Shown here: in pieces, positions 1 through 8,805 of the stretch
Position numbering within the stretch: the first letter of the stretch is position 1
Layout: each line of letters starts with the position of its first letter
NCBI RefSeq assembly: GCF_000368865.1
Contig: NZ_KB849727.1
Span: 551,194 to 615,193, forward strand
DNA: 64,000 bases
Source of the DNA: Acinetobacter bouvetii DSM 14964 = CIP 107468
GTDB lineage: Bacteria; Pseudomonadota; Gammaproteobacteria; Pseudomonadales; Moraxellaceae
Direction: 5' to 3'
Notes under the pieces: model-generated
Database searches by the model: none
What the model saw: only the letters and a program-made list of their open reading frames with translations
What the model was told of the DNA's origin: nothing
Position numbers and translations under genes: made by a program

Positions 1-124
1 TTGCAGCAACGGCCTGACGCATCAAGCCCATTTTATAGGATGATTTCAAAAGGGATAATGTCAGCTCATGTGCACGCTCTGGTGCTAAAGAAAACAACAA
101 AGGGCGGGCAAGAGAATACAACAT
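1..124 (-). CDS. pyrD: Dihydroorotate dehydrogenase (quinone), 5' end only
   Basis: This is the first 41 codons of a gene running off the left edge of the window. It starts at the ATG at 124 and reads [20 protein letters not shown] and onward without a stop. This amphipathic, membrane-associating N-terminus is typical of class 2 dihydroorotate dehydrogenases, which oxidise dihydroorotate with ubiquinone at the inner membrane in pyrimidine synthesis. The match is from remembered Acinetobacter PyrD sequences. Only the N-terminus is visible, so the catalytic residues cannot be checked. Other pyrimidine genes (pyrB and its partner) lie about 26 kb away in this window. Confidence 0.8.
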   Translation of the reverse strand, partial: MLYSLARPLLFSLAPERAHELTLSLLKSSYKMGLMRQAVAA

Positions 125-246
125 ATCGGCAAAAGTCTACTGCTTTTTAAGTCGCCATATTATAGGCATAGCCACACTAAAACACCATGCTTGATAAAAG
201 CTTATTTGATAAAGTTCTGATTTTATTGTTTCAATAATATACAACT

Positions 247-461
247 TCATTCGATATTCTTCGCGGCATAATGCCGGAAAGAATATCCATCCAATTTATC
301 ACTGAATCCCAGCCGAGCAGCAGAACTCACACGATAGCTGGCATTTGCTGAAAAACCGCCTTTAAATACGCATTATGATCAATAGTTATACCTGACACAT
401 CCGTCGCGATAGCCTGTTCGCCATTATAGATGAATGTGCCGATGGAGAACGACTCTTAGCG
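247..461 (-). pseudogene. Remnant of a YadA-type trimeric autotransporter membrane anchor
   Basis: Translated on the minus strand, this stretch reads SIGTFIYNGEQAIATDVSG, then after a one-base frameshift GGFSANASYRVSSAARLGFS, then a stop at 247-249. The pattern (G-x-Y/F-x-G-E-x-A-x-A-x-x-V-S-G, then hydrophobic beta strands with alternating G and S) is that of the C-terminal four-strand beta-barrel anchor of YadA/Hia/Ata-type adhesins. An in-frame stop upstream and the frameshift show that it is broken. A second short helical fragment at about 556-663 (GVKELGAAEAAVKSADALAA, then a stop) may be debris of the same gene or of a small lipoprotein. The family assignment is by eye. Confidence 0.45.
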
Positions 462-673
462 GCAAGCAGCTGGCTGCGTAAACTCCTATTGCTAAGGCCT
501 TTGCTGGCTGACTAACACTGGAAAAACGGCTTTCCAGATCAGTCCTGCTGTCAATTTACTTTTGTGATGCAGCCAATGCATCCGCACTTTTCACCGCGGC
601 TTCAGCCGCACCCAGCTCTTTAACCCCAAAAGCAGAAGAACCGTTCATGCACTTGATCAGGCATCAACACGCA

Positions 674-1153
674 TTAATGCACAACCGCAGTCAATTTAAT
701 CTGACCCGCTTCAGAATTTAACTCCATTTTTTCAATACTCAGGCCCATCTGCGCCATTTGGGTTAAAAAGTTAGCCAGTACAGCATAATTTTCATGCATG
801 GCCGCAATTTGAATTTGATCGCCAGACTGCTGCGATGCAACTGACAGCCCCTGCTGCTGCGCGGCCCGCTGCACCTTATCTGCGGCAGATAAAACAGTAT
901 CACCCGCTGGCTTCATCGTCACTGCATTACTTTGCATCCAGACCATCGTATCTTTCAAATCATTGAGGCGCTTTTGCTGATATTCCGCCGCTTTATGCAT
1001 ATAAAAAAGCGCAGAACCCGCCGCCGCAACAATGACAAAGGCCGCTGTAAATACCACCATCACCCGCTCGCGCACAGAAAGGCCATCCAGATAATCCGTA
1101 ACCTGTTCAACACGCTGATCAATACGGTGCTGTAAATTTTCTAATGCTTTCAT
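674..1153 (-). CDS. gspM: Type II secretion system inner-membrane protein GspM
   Basis: A 159-residue protein with a short cytoplasmic N-terminus, one membrane segment at about residues 31-51 and a periplasmic domain of about 105 residues, which is the size and topology of GspM. GspM binds GspL and helps place the cytoplasmic ATPase GspE on the inner-membrane platform of the type II secretion system. Its ATG overlaps the gspL stop codon by one base (TAATG), so the two are translationally coupled. The remaining gsp genes are not in this window; separation of gspL-gspM from the others is usual in Acinetobacter as I recall. No other convincing assignment exists. Confidence 0.85.
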   Translation of the reverse strand: MKALENLQHRIDQRVEQVTDYLDGLSVRERVMVVFTAAFVIVAAAGSALFYMHKAAEYQQKRLNDLKDTMVWMQSNAVTMKPAGDTVLSAADKVQRAAQQQGLSVASQQSGDQIQIAAMHENYAVLANFLTQMAQMGLSIEKMELNSEAGQIKLTAVVH

Positions 1154-2292
1154 TATTGTATTTTCACCAATCCCACCACACCGGAAGCGCTGGGCTGAAT
1201 ATTCCCCAATTCAGCTTTAAAGCCCTGCTGATTCAGCTGCTGGATTAAATTTTGCAGCAGTTCAGCTGAGCCTGCTTTCAGTTCCATATTTAAGGCCGAT
1301 GCGTCATAAGATACACGGTTTGCCGTAATCTGCTGCTGCATCAGCAAAGGCCCAACGCGGCTAAGCAAAGATAAAGCCTGCGTACTGCCTGTTTGGCTTT
1401 GACGCAATTGCGCCTCAAACTGGCTTTTCAAGGTTTGCTCTGTCACCGGATAGCTTTGGCCAAACCAATATTTAAACTGATCAACCGCTTGCACTGCCAT
1501 CGCATTCGCTACTTTTTTGTTTTGATGCCAGCGCACAGCATCATAACCAAACTGCACCACAAGCAGCCCAAGCAGTACAGCGGCGCAAGCTTTCCAATAA
1601 CCCGATACTCCCTGCTGGTTTTTCGCTTTCGGCAGCACATTAAATGGATGCTGCTTAGGCTTTTTAATAACCGGGACTTCATAGTGGAAACTTTCTATCT
1701 GCTCTGCCGTCACAACCGCCTGCAGGCTATTCATCTGCTCTGCCGTCAGATTCGCAACCTGATATAAAGGCTGGGCTTGCTGATAATCTAAAAACAAGGA
1801 TAAATCATCGACCGTTTTTCCCAAAAACTCATTTTCACGGACCAGCAAATGACCATTAATATTTGCTAAAACAGCTTGCCCCGCTTTCGGCTCAGGCAGC
1901 AGCAAAAAATCTGGCAGCAACGCGGTCACATTCATAGGAATTAAGGTCAAAGCATGCTGCAGGGTTTCTACTTTAGCATTCGCGATGCCAAAAACCGTTA
2001 ACTGCTCTGGGTTTTGAAAATGGTGCAGCACTTTCATCAAGTCCAAAGGCAAAATAACATACTCTTCCAGCAAGTATTTCACGCCATCTGCGCCGAGTTT
2101 TTTATACTGCGCCTTAGGAAAACTCTGCTGAATAATCTGCGCATCCCTGCTTGGAAAAAAAACGACTGCTTCTTTGCCATGATGCTCTTTCAGATCTTGA
2201 ATTAACTGCTCAAGATTAGAGGACTGTTTCCAGCATTCTCCATCTGACCACTGCCAAACCCCATTGGCTTCAGGTGTCCACAAATACAACAT
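1153..2292 (-). CDS. gspL: Type II secretion system protein GspL
   Basis: A 379-residue protein with a cytoplasmic actin-like domain at about residues 1-220. This is the part that in characterised systems binds the ATPase GspE, and it contains the LLEEYV segment near residue 75 that resembles the GspL family motif. A single membrane helix at about 233-252 is followed by a periplasmic ferredoxin-like C-terminal domain that pairs with GspM. It is translationally coupled to gspM at its 3' end. It lies 30 bases after sixA and is probably co-transcribed with sixA and gpsA, an order not shared with the classical gspC-M operons. Confidence 0.87.
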   Translation of the reverse strand: MLYLWTPEANGVWQWSDGECWKQSSNLEQLIQDLKEHHGKEAVVFFPSRDAQIIQQSFPKAQYKKLGADGVKYLLEEYVILPLDLMKVLHHFQNPEQLTVFGIANAKVETLQHALTLIPMNVTALLPDFLLLPEPKAGQAVLANINGHLLVRENEFLGKTVDDLSLFLDYQQAQPLYQVANLTAEQMNSLQAVVTAEQIESFHYEVPVIKKPKQHPFNVLPKAKNQQGVSGYWKACAAVLLGLLVVQFGYDAVRWHQNKKVANAMAVQAVDQFKYWFGQSYPVTEQTLKSQFEAQLRQSQTGSTQALSLLSRVGPLLMQQQITANRVSYDASALNMELKAGSAELLQNLIQQLNQQGFKAELGNIQPSASGVVGLVKIQ

Positions 2293-2322
2293 CGGTTTTG
2301 CTCTGCCGTTATAATTAATTTA

Positions 2323-2778
2323 TTATGCTGCTGGTATAAAGCTTTTAATTTGTGTCGATAGTCCTGGCGCAATCACCGCCTGCTCATAAATTCGGGCTTC
2401 TGCCAGTGCAAAAGGCTGAAATGGCTCTGCCTGCAATATAGATGCAATATGTGCAACTACATTCATGTGGCACACCACAGCAACAGATTCATAGGGCAGA
2501 TGCGAAAGCCACTCTACAGCCGTGCGCGCATCATCATCGGGTTTAATTGTATTGCAAATCACCACGGGTACATCTGGAAAATGCTGGCTCAAATGCGCAA
2601 GTGTTTCCTGCGCGCGAAGCAAAGGACTCACCACAAACACTTCAGGCTGAATCACACCTTTCAAAAAAGCCGCTGTTTGCTCAGCTTGCAGATGCCCTCT
2701 CGGCGTTAACGGACGCTTGGCATCATTCCCCATAACCGGCGGCGCTGCTTCCCCATGACGAACTAAAGTCAGTTGCAT
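2323..2778 (-). CDS. sixA: Phosphohistidine phosphatase SixA
   Basis: A 151-residue member of the histidine phosphatase superfamily. The RHG signature is at residues 7-9, with His8 as the expected phospho-acceptor. A second conserved Arg lies at 55 (SPLLRAQET) and a second His at 104 (VVCHMN). The short length without extra domains matches SixA, which in E. coli removes phosphate from phosphohistidines such as that of the nitrogen phosphotransferase protein NPr. It sits 88 bases downstream of gpsA and 30 bases upstream of gspL. The substrate in this organism is not shown by the sequence. Confidence 0.85.
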   Translation of the reverse strand: MQLTLVRHGEAAPPVMGNDAKRPLTPRGHLQAEQTAAFLKGVIQPEVFVVSPLLRAQETLAHLSQHFPDVPVVICNTIKPDDDARTAVEWLSHLPYESVAVVCHMNVVAHIASILQAEPFQPFALAEARIYEQAVIAPGLSTQIKSFIPAA

Positions 2779-2866
2779 AAAATTTCCTTTTTTCTATGCT
2801 GCATTATAGCTTCTGTGTATGACAATTCATGCTGTCATTCTCAACAAAAGGCATATCACCTTCAAA

Positions 2867-3940
2867 TTAAGCCTGCTGATGCGGCAAGACAAATTCTACA
2901 TCACTGCGGTGGCCATTTTTCATTAATGACAGCGCAATACTCAGCGGCGGCGCGCCTTCAAAAATCACATTATACAACGCGCTGGTGATTGGCATATATA
3001 CATTCAATTCTTCTGAACGCGCTTTCACTTGAACAATAGTGTTGATCCCTTCCGCCGTTTGGCCCAATTCCTGCGTTGCCTGCTCCAGGCTTTTGCCCGA
3101 ACCCAATGCATAACCCACTTGGTAATTGCGGCTCAGCGGGCTGCTGCAGGTCGCAAACAGATCACCCACACCCGATAAGCCCAAGAAGGTTAATGGATTT
3201 GCACCAAGCTCGACTGCAAAACGGCTCATTTCAGCCAAAGCGCGGGTTAAAATCATGCTTTTGGTGTTTTCACCGACACCGTAAGCAGCTGCCATCCCCA
3301 TTGCCACAGCGTAAATATTTTTCAATGCCCCGCCAAGTTCCACACCATTCACATCATCACTGGCAAATACACGGAACAATGCGCTATGCAAAGCTTGCTG
3401 CACAGCGTAGCGCACCATTTCCGACTGGCTGGCGATAACTGTTCCCGCTGGCTGCCCTGCAACAATTTCTTTTGCCAAATTTGGTCCAGACAGCACCCCA
3501 TAAGGCACTTCAGGCAATACTTCGCGGATAATATCACTCATAAAGCTGAAGGTTTTCGCCTCAATACCCTTGGTTAAAGACACCACCGCCTGAGAGGTGA
3601 TAAAAGGCTTAATCTGCTCCAGAACACTGCGGAAGGAATGGCTCGGAATTGCCACAAAAATTATGTCGCGGTTGCACACGGCTTCTTCTAAATCCGAAGT
3701 CGCGCGAAGTCCAGCTTCAAGCTGAAAATCTGGAAGATAGCGCTTATTGATATGTGACGTATTGATATCTGCCGCCGCAGCTTCATCACGAATCCAGATC
3801 ATGGTATTGCAGCCGTTGCGCACTGCTGTATTGGCCATTGCCGTACCAAAACTGCCGCCGCCCAATACTGTCACTCTCAACGCTGTTTTATCCGCTGGCG
3901 CAACTGACTCAACCAAATCTGAAAATTTAAGTTCTGACAT
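2867..3940 (-). CDS. gpsA: NAD(P)-dependent glycerol-3-phosphate dehydrogenase
   Basis: A 357-residue cytoplasmic enzyme that reduces dihydroxyacetone phosphate to sn-glycerol 3-phosphate for phospholipid synthesis. The dinucleotide-binding loop VLGGGSFGTAMA is at residues 25-36, the SLTKGIE segment near 121-127, the SGPNLAKEI segment near 151-159, and the catalytic-type Lys207 lies in GGALKNIY. An N-terminal extension of about 20 residues precedes the Rossmann fold. It follows the nitroreductase gene by 37 bases in the same direction, which suggests one transcript running into sixA and gspL-gspM. Confidence 0.95.
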   Translation of the reverse strand: MSELKFSDLVESVAPADKTALRVTVLGGGSFGTAMANTAVRNGCNTMIWIRDEAAAADINTSHINKRYLPDFQLEAGLRATSDLEEAVCNRDIIFVAIPSHSFRSVLEQIKPFITSQAVVSLTKGIEAKTFSFMSDIIREVLPEVPYGVLSGPNLAKEIVAGQPAGTVIASQSEMVRYAVQQALHSALFRVFASDDVNGVELGGALKNIYAVAMGMAAAYGVGENTKSMILTRALAEMSRFAVELGANPLTFLGLSGVGDLFATCSSPLSRNYQVGYALGSGKSLEQATQELGQTAEGINTIVQVKARSEELNVYMPITSALYNVIFEGAPPLSIALSLMKNGHRSDVEFVLPHQQA

Positions 3941-3977
3941 TGTTTTTATTTCCCAATACGTTCAATTTAAACGTTTA

Positions 3978-4550
3978 TTACTTCCAATCACTGACAAATT
4001 CTGAAACATTAATGGCTGAACGCGGCGGAATCGCCTTGAATGCCGTTCCAATATAAATAATCCCTGCAATTAAATCAGATTCGTTCAAGCCCAACGATTG
4101 CTTGAACAGTTTAGACTCAACCACTGCGCCGCTGCGCCACATGGTCGAAAAGCCTTGCGCCTGCAGTGACAGCAGAAAATTCTGTATTGCCGCGCCGGAA
4201 CTTAAAATTTGTTCAAAATGCGGCACCTTTGGATGATCCTGCAATTTTGTTAAAGCCAGAACCAGCAATGGCGCCCGAAAAGGATGATGCTTCACCCGCT
4301 CCAGCTGCGCTTCTTCGGTTTGTCCTGTATCTGCCAGCGCTTGGGAAAGCAGCTCGCCAAATGCCTCACGCTCTGATTCCGCCACCACAACAAAACGGGT
4401 CGGCTTTAACCGGTGATGATCTGGCGCTGTCAATGCCGCAGCAAAAGCCATTTCCAGTTGCGCAGCATTGGGTGCAGGCTCAACCAAATGCCCAATGGAT
4501 TGGCGCTGATGAATATTTTGATGAACTGTTTCAACCGCAATATCTGACAT
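3978..4550 (-). CDS. Nitroreductase family protein (YdjA-like)
   Basis: A 190-residue single-domain FMN-dependent nitroreductase. The order of motifs matches E. coli YdjA: VEPAPNAAQLEMAFAAAL followed by TAPDHHRLKPTRFVVV, then HPFRAPLLVLAL, KVPHFEQILSSGAAIQNFLL, and FSTMWRSGAVV for FMN and NAD(P)H contacts. Enzymes of this type reduce nitro groups or other electron-poor substrates with NAD(P)H; the physiological substrate is generally unknown. It is the first gene of the probable run ydjA-like, gpsA, sixA, gspL, gspM. Confidence 0.87.
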   Translation of the reverse strand: MSDIAVETVHQNIHQRQSIGHLVEPAPNAAQLEMAFAAALTAPDHHRLKPTRFVVVAESEREAFGELLSQALADTGQTEEAQLERVKHHPFRAPLLVLALTKLQDHPKVPHFEQILSSGAAIQNFLLSLQAQGFSTMWRSGAVVESKLFKQSLGLNESDLIAGIIYIGTAFKAIPPRSAINVSEFVSDWK

Positions 4551-4765
4551 TGATTTTATATATCACTTAAATAAGGCTAAGCTCAAGATTAGCATATTCT
4601 CAAGCACTTACTCCATATGGAATAAATCTGTCAGTTTCAAATTTGATAAGCATTTACACCATACAGTTCATCAATGAAAAGCAGCATAATTTATACAGGT
4701 TTTATGCATCGTTTTTTCAAAGCTATGTTCAAATAGATAAATTCTTAATCACAACGGGGAAAACA

Positions 4766-5149
4766 ATGAAAAAACAATTCGCCATCTGCTCTTCTATCGC
4801 TTCAGCGCTTTTACTCAGCGCCTGCGCATCTAATACGCCAACACAGTCTCTCGCTATTCAAAAAGCCAATAATCAATATGAAGTGACAGGTGTCGGAAAA
4901 TCCTCACTGATTTCTAAAAATAACGCCATCAGCGCAGCCAACAGCACTTGCGGCAAAAATGCAGTCCCTGTGATCTCTGATGAAAAAAGCGAATACAATG
5001 GCGCCTTAAAAGGCGTGCTGGATGAAAAAACGGGGCAAATGGTGCAAGCTGCAGCCAGTGTTTTAGGCACCATTACCGGCAACAGCGGCAATCTCAGCAA
5101 AGATGATGATTACCAAACGGTACTGACGTTTACCTGCAAAGCCAAATAA
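4766..5149 (+). CDS. Small secreted lipoprotein of unknown function
   Basis: A 127-residue protein starting MKKQFAICSSIASALLLSAC, a classical lipoprotein signal with lipobox LLSAC and the lipidated Cys at residue 20. The ATG at 4766 was chosen over an upstream in-frame start at 4643 because it follows a GGGGA ribosome site and begins the signal peptide. The mature part has two further cysteines, near the start and at the C-terminus (STCGKN and TFTCKAK), that could form a disulfide. It probably sits in the outer membrane facing the periplasm. No function recognised. It is transcribed convergently with rhlB, with a shared terminator between them. Confidence 0.8.
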   Translation: MKKQFAICSSIASALLLSACASNTPTQSLAIQKANNQYEVTGVGKSSLISKNNAISAANSTCGKNAVPVISDEKSEYNGALKGVLDEKTGQMVQAAASVLGTITGNSGNLSKDDDYQTVLTFTCKAK

Positions 5150-5180
5150 TTCAGATACTGCATGTTTCAATGCTTAAAAT

Positions 5181-5210
5181 AAAAAAACCGCTCAATGAGC
5201 GGTTTTTTTT
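5181..5210. terminator. Bidirectional rho-independent terminator
   Basis: The perfect stem CCGCTCA/TGAGCGG is flanked by A-tracts on the left and eight Ts on the right, so it can terminate both the lipoprotein gene and the convergent helicase gene. Confidence 0.85.
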
Positions 5211-5222
5211 ACCATTACAGAA

Positions 5223-6374
5223 TCAGCAGTAACCTTCCAAGCGGGTTAATGGCAATTTCTGTCCAATGGCTTTTTCAATTTCCGGCAGGTAAAAAGCATC
5301 GTCTTCCGACAAGAAGCTGATGCTGACACCGCGCGAACCAGCACGGCCAGTACGCCCGATACGGTGTACATAATCATCGGACTGTTCCGGCAACGTATAA
5401 TTAATCACGTGTGAAACACCATCCACATGAATACCGCGGCCTGCAACATCGGTTGCAATCATAATATTGTGCTTGCCATTTTTAAACTGATCCAGCATTT
5501 TCAAGCGCTTGTCCTGTGCAATTTCGCCGGACAGCATGACCACTTTATAGCCATCTTTTTTCAAATGATCGTATAGTTTGCGCACTTGATCTCTGCGGTT
5601 GGCAAAGATCATCACTTTTTCAATCGGCTCGTCACGCAAAATCTCTTCAAGCAGTTTGTATTTATCTGATTTTGCAACCATATAAACACGCTGCTCCACA
5701 TCTGCATTGGTTTTCTTTTCAGGTTCAATTTCAACAGTGACTGGCTCAAACAGCCACTGCTGCGCCAAATTCAGCACGTCATAGCTGAAAGTTGCAGAGA
5801 ACATGAGCGTCTGGCGCTGCTCTTTGCGCGGCGAAAAACGCACGATGCGCTTGACTGAAGGAATAAAGCCCATATCCAGCAGGCGGTCTGCTTCATCAAT
5901 CACTAAAAATTCAATTTGATCCAGCCAAACTTCTTTTTGCTCGACCAAATCAATCAGGCGGCCAGGTGTCGCCACAATAATATCGACAAAGTTTTTAGCC
6001 AGCTGGGCTTTTTGCTTATCAAAATCTACCCCGCCCAGCAAAGTTACTACATGCAGGTCCGTAAATTTTGTTAATTCTTTTGCATCGCTCTCAATTTGCA
6101 AAGCCAGCTCACGCGTAGGCGCCAAAATCAGCGCACGAGGTTCTCCGCGAAAGCGCTGCGTCTGAATCGGGTTATTCAGCAGATCATTAATCACACTGAC
6201 CAAAAATGCAGCTGTTTTCCCTGTTCCCGTTTGCGCACGGCCAATTGCATCATGCCCCGCTAAAGTATATTTCAAAACTTTTTGCTGGATTGGCGTCATT
6301 TCCTTGAAACCCAAGGCGTCAATTGCCTGTTTCAACTGCGGATGTAAATTTAAGGTTTCAAAACCAGATGACAT
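5223..6374 (-). CDS. rhlB: DEAD-box ATP-dependent RNA helicase, RhlB-like
   Basis: A 383-residue DEAD-box helicase with all core motifs: Q motif MTPIQQ, motif I AQTGTGKT at 47-54, motif Ia PTRELALQ, motif Ib TPGR, DEAD at 160-163, SAT at 193-195, motif V DVAGRGIH and motif VI HRIGRTGRAG. The protein stops shortly after the second RecA domain (PLTRLEGYC), so it lacks the basic tail of RhlE or SrmB. The spacing around SISFLSEDDAFYLPEIE is closest to RhlB, the helicase that partners RNase E in RNA decay. Which DEAD-box paralogue it is rests on similarity by eye; the helicase assignment itself is certain. Confidence 0.87.
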   Translation of the reverse strand: MSSGFETLNLHPQLKQAIDALGFKEMTPIQQKVLKYTLAGHDAIGRAQTGTGKTAAFLVSVINDLLNNPIQTQRFRGEPRALILAPTRELALQIESDAKELTKFTDLHVVTLLGGVDFDKQKAQLAKNFVDIIVATPGRLIDLVEQKEVWLDQIEFLVIDEADRLLDMGFIPSVKRIVRFSPRKEQRQTLMFSATFSYDVLNLAQQWLFEPVTVEIEPEKKTNADVEQRVYMVAKSDKYKLLEEILRDEPIEKVMIFANRRDQVRKLYDHLKKDGYKVVMLSGEIAQDKRLKMLDQFKNGKHNIMIATDVAGRGIHVDGVSHVINYTLPEQSDDYVHRIGRTGRAGSRGVSISFLSEDDAFYLPEIEKAIGQKLPLTRLEGYC

Positions 6375-6425
6375 ATAAATGCGCTCGAACGTTAGTAATC
6401 ACAAAAAACTTGGAACAGTATAAAC

Positions 6426-6460
6426 AAAAAACGCCCCAATTTACATTGGAGCGTTTTTAA
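6426..6460 (-). terminator. Terminator of the cold-shock gene
   Basis: An inverted repeat (ACGCCCCAAT paired with ATTGGAGCGT, one mismatch) followed on the minus strand by a T-run. It lies 15 bases after the csp stop codon. Confidence 0.75.
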
Positions 6461-6474
6461 GACCTTTTAGACGA

Positions 6475-6687
6475 TTAGTCTAAAGGCTGAACTTCTTCAG
6501 CCTGGAAGCCTTTTTGACCTTTTACTACGCTGAATTCAACGCGTTGGCCATCACGAAGTGAACGGTGGCCGTCACCTTGGATAGCGCGGAAGTGAACGAA
6601 TACATCGTCGCCGCCGTTACGTTGAATAAAGCCGAAACCTTTAGTGTCGTTGAACCATTTAACAACGCCTTGTTCACGTGCTGTCAT
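6475..6687 (-). CDS. Cold-shock domain protein (CspA family)
   Basis: A 70-residue single cold-shock domain with the two RNA-binding motifs: KGFGFI (RNP1) and DVFVHF (RNP2). Such proteins bind single-stranded RNA and act as RNA chaperones or antiterminators in the cytoplasm. A GAGG ribosome site precedes the ATG. Its own terminator separates it from rhlB downstream, so it is likely monocistronic. The sequence does not show which csp paralogue it is or whether it is cold-induced. Confidence 0.92.
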   Translation of the reverse strand: MTAREQGVVKWFNDTKGFGFIQRNGGDDVFVHFRAIQGDGHRSLRDGQRVEFSVVKGQKGFQAEEVQPLD

Positions 6688-7071
6688 AAGTTAATCCTCA
6701 TTGTATAGCATAAAAAGGACAACCCGGTGTTGCAAACAGCAGAGCAAACAAGTTTAAAAATCTTTTTATTTCTAAGCTTGTAATCATTCTGTAAAACTAT
6801 TAACAAAATCCCGGTTACATCCATTTGAAATAGGGCGACAAACAACTTTTGCTTATCTGAAATCCTAAATTCGGATCGAGCTTAACATGGGTTACTGACA
6901 AATAATAGAATTTTTTTCATCAATCTTAATTTTATCTCATAATTTTTTTCATAAGCTTCGAGTTTATTTTACTAATGAGCCATTTATAAAAAAATTTCAG
7001 CCTTATTGGGATTTGGCATTCAATTTGCTAATATTCATGTCCTTTTTTAAAAATCATGAACGGATTTTAAA
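6688..7071. other. AT-rich divergent intergenic region between csp and the TusA-like gene
   Basis: These 384 bases hold no open reading frame that I can support. They must contain the csp promoter and leader (reading left) and the promoter of the TusA-like gene (reading right). The stretch from about 6900 to 7020 is very A/T-rich. Cold-shock leaders are often long and structured, but I could not assign a specific element. Confidence 0.5.
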
Positions 7072-7308
7072 ATGAGTGAAAATTCAGCTGCCTGTATTAT
7101 TATTGTGGATGCGATGGGCAGACCTTGCCCGATGCCCCTGCTGATGCTTAAAAAAGCATTAAAAAGCAATGCTGGGAAAAATTTCTTATTAATGTCGTCA
7201 GATCCGCATAGTCAGCAAGATGTTTCACGCTACTGCCAACTGCACGCATTAAAGTGTCAGCCTAGCAAAATTTCTGATTCTGAATATCACTACTTAATTG
7301 AATCTTAA
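7072..7308 (+). CDS. TusA-family sulfur carrier protein
   Basis: A 78-residue protein of the TusA/SirA/YeeD fold. The signature GRPCPMPLLMLKKAL near residues 16-30 contains the conserved CPxP with the cysteine that carries a persulfide in family members. TusA itself relays sulfur for tRNA 2-thiouridine; other members serve different sulfur pathways. The residues around the motif are less conserved than in canonical TusA, and no tus or sulfur-relay genes lie next to it, so I give only the family. It lies 143 bases upstream of rpoH in the same direction. Confidence 0.8.
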   Translation: MSENSAACIIIVDAMGRPCPMPLLMLKKALKSNAGKNFLLMSSDPHSQQDVSRYCQLHALKCQPSKISDSEYHYLIES

Positions 7309-7451
7309 ATATTTTCGTTTAGACTAAAAGCTTCCTCAATCGTATTAAAGTTTACATTTCTCTACCCAATTTCCCATAATTCAGGTAAATATTAGATTAA
7401 GATAAAACTTAATTATTGGGCGAGAACCCATTTGACTCTTAAGGAGAACAC

Positions 7452-8321
7452 ATGCGTGACAGCAGCAATCAATTGATGCCCCTGTCATTATCAGCACCTG
7501 GGGTGAATCTTGGTGCTTATATCAGTACTGTCAACCAGATTCCTATTCTTACAGCTGAACAAGAAAAAGAGCTGGCAGAACGCTATTATTATGATCAAGA
7601 TTTAGACGCAGCTAAAATGCTGGTCATGTCTCATTTGCGTTTTGTTGTTCATATTGCACGCAGTTATGCGGGTTATGGCCTGCCGCAAGGCGATTTAATC
7701 CAAGAAGGCAATTTAGGCTTAATGAAAGCTGTAAAGCGTTTTGACCCGAACATGGGTGTACGTTTAGTGTCTTTTGCTGTGCATTGGATTAAAGCTGAAA
7801 TTCATGAGTACGTGATCCGCAACTGGCGTATTGTCAAAATTGCGACAACGAAAGCGCAGCGTAAATTATTTTTCAACTTGCGCAGCCTAAAAAAGTCATC
7901 TAAAAAATTAACATTGGCAGAAGCGCAGTCTATTGCAAAAGATTTAAATGTAACTGCTGAGCAAGTGCTGGAAATGGAAGGCCGTTTAACGGCTTATGAT
8001 GCTGCATTTGAAGCGCAAGGCGATGATGATGATGAAGGCTCAACTCATGTGGCGCCTGCGCTGTATTTAGAAGACAACCGTTATGATCCAGCGCGTCTGG
8101 TCGAAAATGAAGACTATGAAGAACAGAGCACGTCAGCATTGCATGACGCAATGGACCAGCTAGATGACCGTTCCCGCAATATTCTGCAGCGCCGCTGGCT
8201 GGACGATGAAAAATCAACTTTGCATGAATTAGCGGCTGAATATAATGTTTCTGCAGAGCGCATCCGTCAGCTTGAAAAAAACGCGATGGAAAAAATTAAA
8301 GTCGCGATGTCATCCAACTAA
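7452..8321 (+). CDS. rpoH: RNA polymerase sigma-32 factor (heat shock)
   Basis: A 289-residue sigma-70 family factor. The RpoH box QRKLFFNLR, diagnostic for sigma-32, is at residues 136-144. Region 2 runs from about 55 to 125 ([15 protein letters not shown] and [15 protein letters not shown]), and region 4 ends in the helix-turn-helix [15 protein letters not shown] near 268-282. The start is supported by AAGGAG seven bases upstream. Sigma-32 directs core polymerase to heat-shock promoters; two such sites are visible in front of clpB in this window. The gene ends at a strong terminator. Confidence 0.97.
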   Translation: MRDSSNQLMPLSLSAPGVNLGAYISTVNQIPILTAEQEKELAERYYYDQDLDAAKMLVMSHLRFVVHIARSYAGYGLPQGDLIQEGNLGLMKAVKRFDPNMGVRLVSFAVHWIKAEIHEYVIRNWRIVKIATTKAQRKLFFNLRSLKKSSKKLTLAEAQSIAKDLNVTAEQVLEMEGRLTAYDAAFEAQGDDDDEGSTHVAPALYLEDNRYDPARLVENEDYEEQSTSALHDAMDQLDDRSRNILQRRWLDDEKSTLHELAAEYNVSAERIRQLEKNAMEKIKVAMSSN

Positions 8322-8346
8322 AGAATTAGGCTAATTAAGCTTCTAT

Positions 8347-8370
8347 AAAAAAGCGCTTCGGCGCTTTTTT
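8347..8370 (+). terminator. rpoH terminator
   Basis: Stem AAGCGC/GCGCTT closed by a TTCG tetraloop and flanked by A- and T-tracts, 26 bases after the rpoH stop. Confidence 0.88.
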
Positions 8371-8443
8371 ATTGTCTAAATTTTTCTTATCCTGCGCAAA
8401 AAATAATGACACCTGTATGTATTCAATAAAATAAAGGCTGGCT

Positions 8444-8670
8444 ATGACCATTATATATCAACAAAACTCCGCGCTTTAAAAAAAGCATTCAATGCCCCTA
8501 TGCTATCCGGCGCCCATCTGCAACTTCGATTGGCGGCACTTTGGTGCGCGCAGTCAACAGTCTGACTTAGGCAATGGCTGGAAATCTACCGGCTTAGCGC
8601 AAGCGTTGATGCAAATGGCGCAATGTCCTACAGCAATTCCCCTGTGATGGTTTACATCTCTGACCGCTGA
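8444..8670 (+). pseudogene. Decayed small open reading frame
   Basis: An AAAGG-like site precedes ATG at 8444, but the frame stops after 11 codons. Protein-like text continues in shifting frames: GNGWKSTGLAQAL, then SVDANGAMSYSNSPVMVYIS with a stop at 8668-8670. This looks like a small gene broken by indels and stops. I do not recognise the ancestor. The remainder of the stretch to 8805 shows nothing else beyond the upstream region of the DUF423 gene. Confidence 0.35.
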
Positions 8671-8805
8671 ATTTCAGCTTTACTGACGATTCCACATTGA
8701 ATACATGTGCCCAAGCCTAATATTAAAAAATGGCAGTTTTCGGCTTACCCGCCTGCCCTAAATATGCTATGGTTGAGCGCAAATTTTACCAAGGGCATCT
8801 TGTGT

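Noticed and set aside
7417-7452. Possible RNA thermometer in the rpoH leader (TGGG/CCCA hairpin before AAGGAG)
   Set aside because: The stem has only four pairs and does not cover the ribosome site. The resemblance to the E. coli rpoH thermosensor is not supported by sequence.
7930-8217. 95-codon open frame on the minus strand inside rpoH
   Set aside because: It lies wholly within a well supported conserved gene and its composition is that of a shadow frame.
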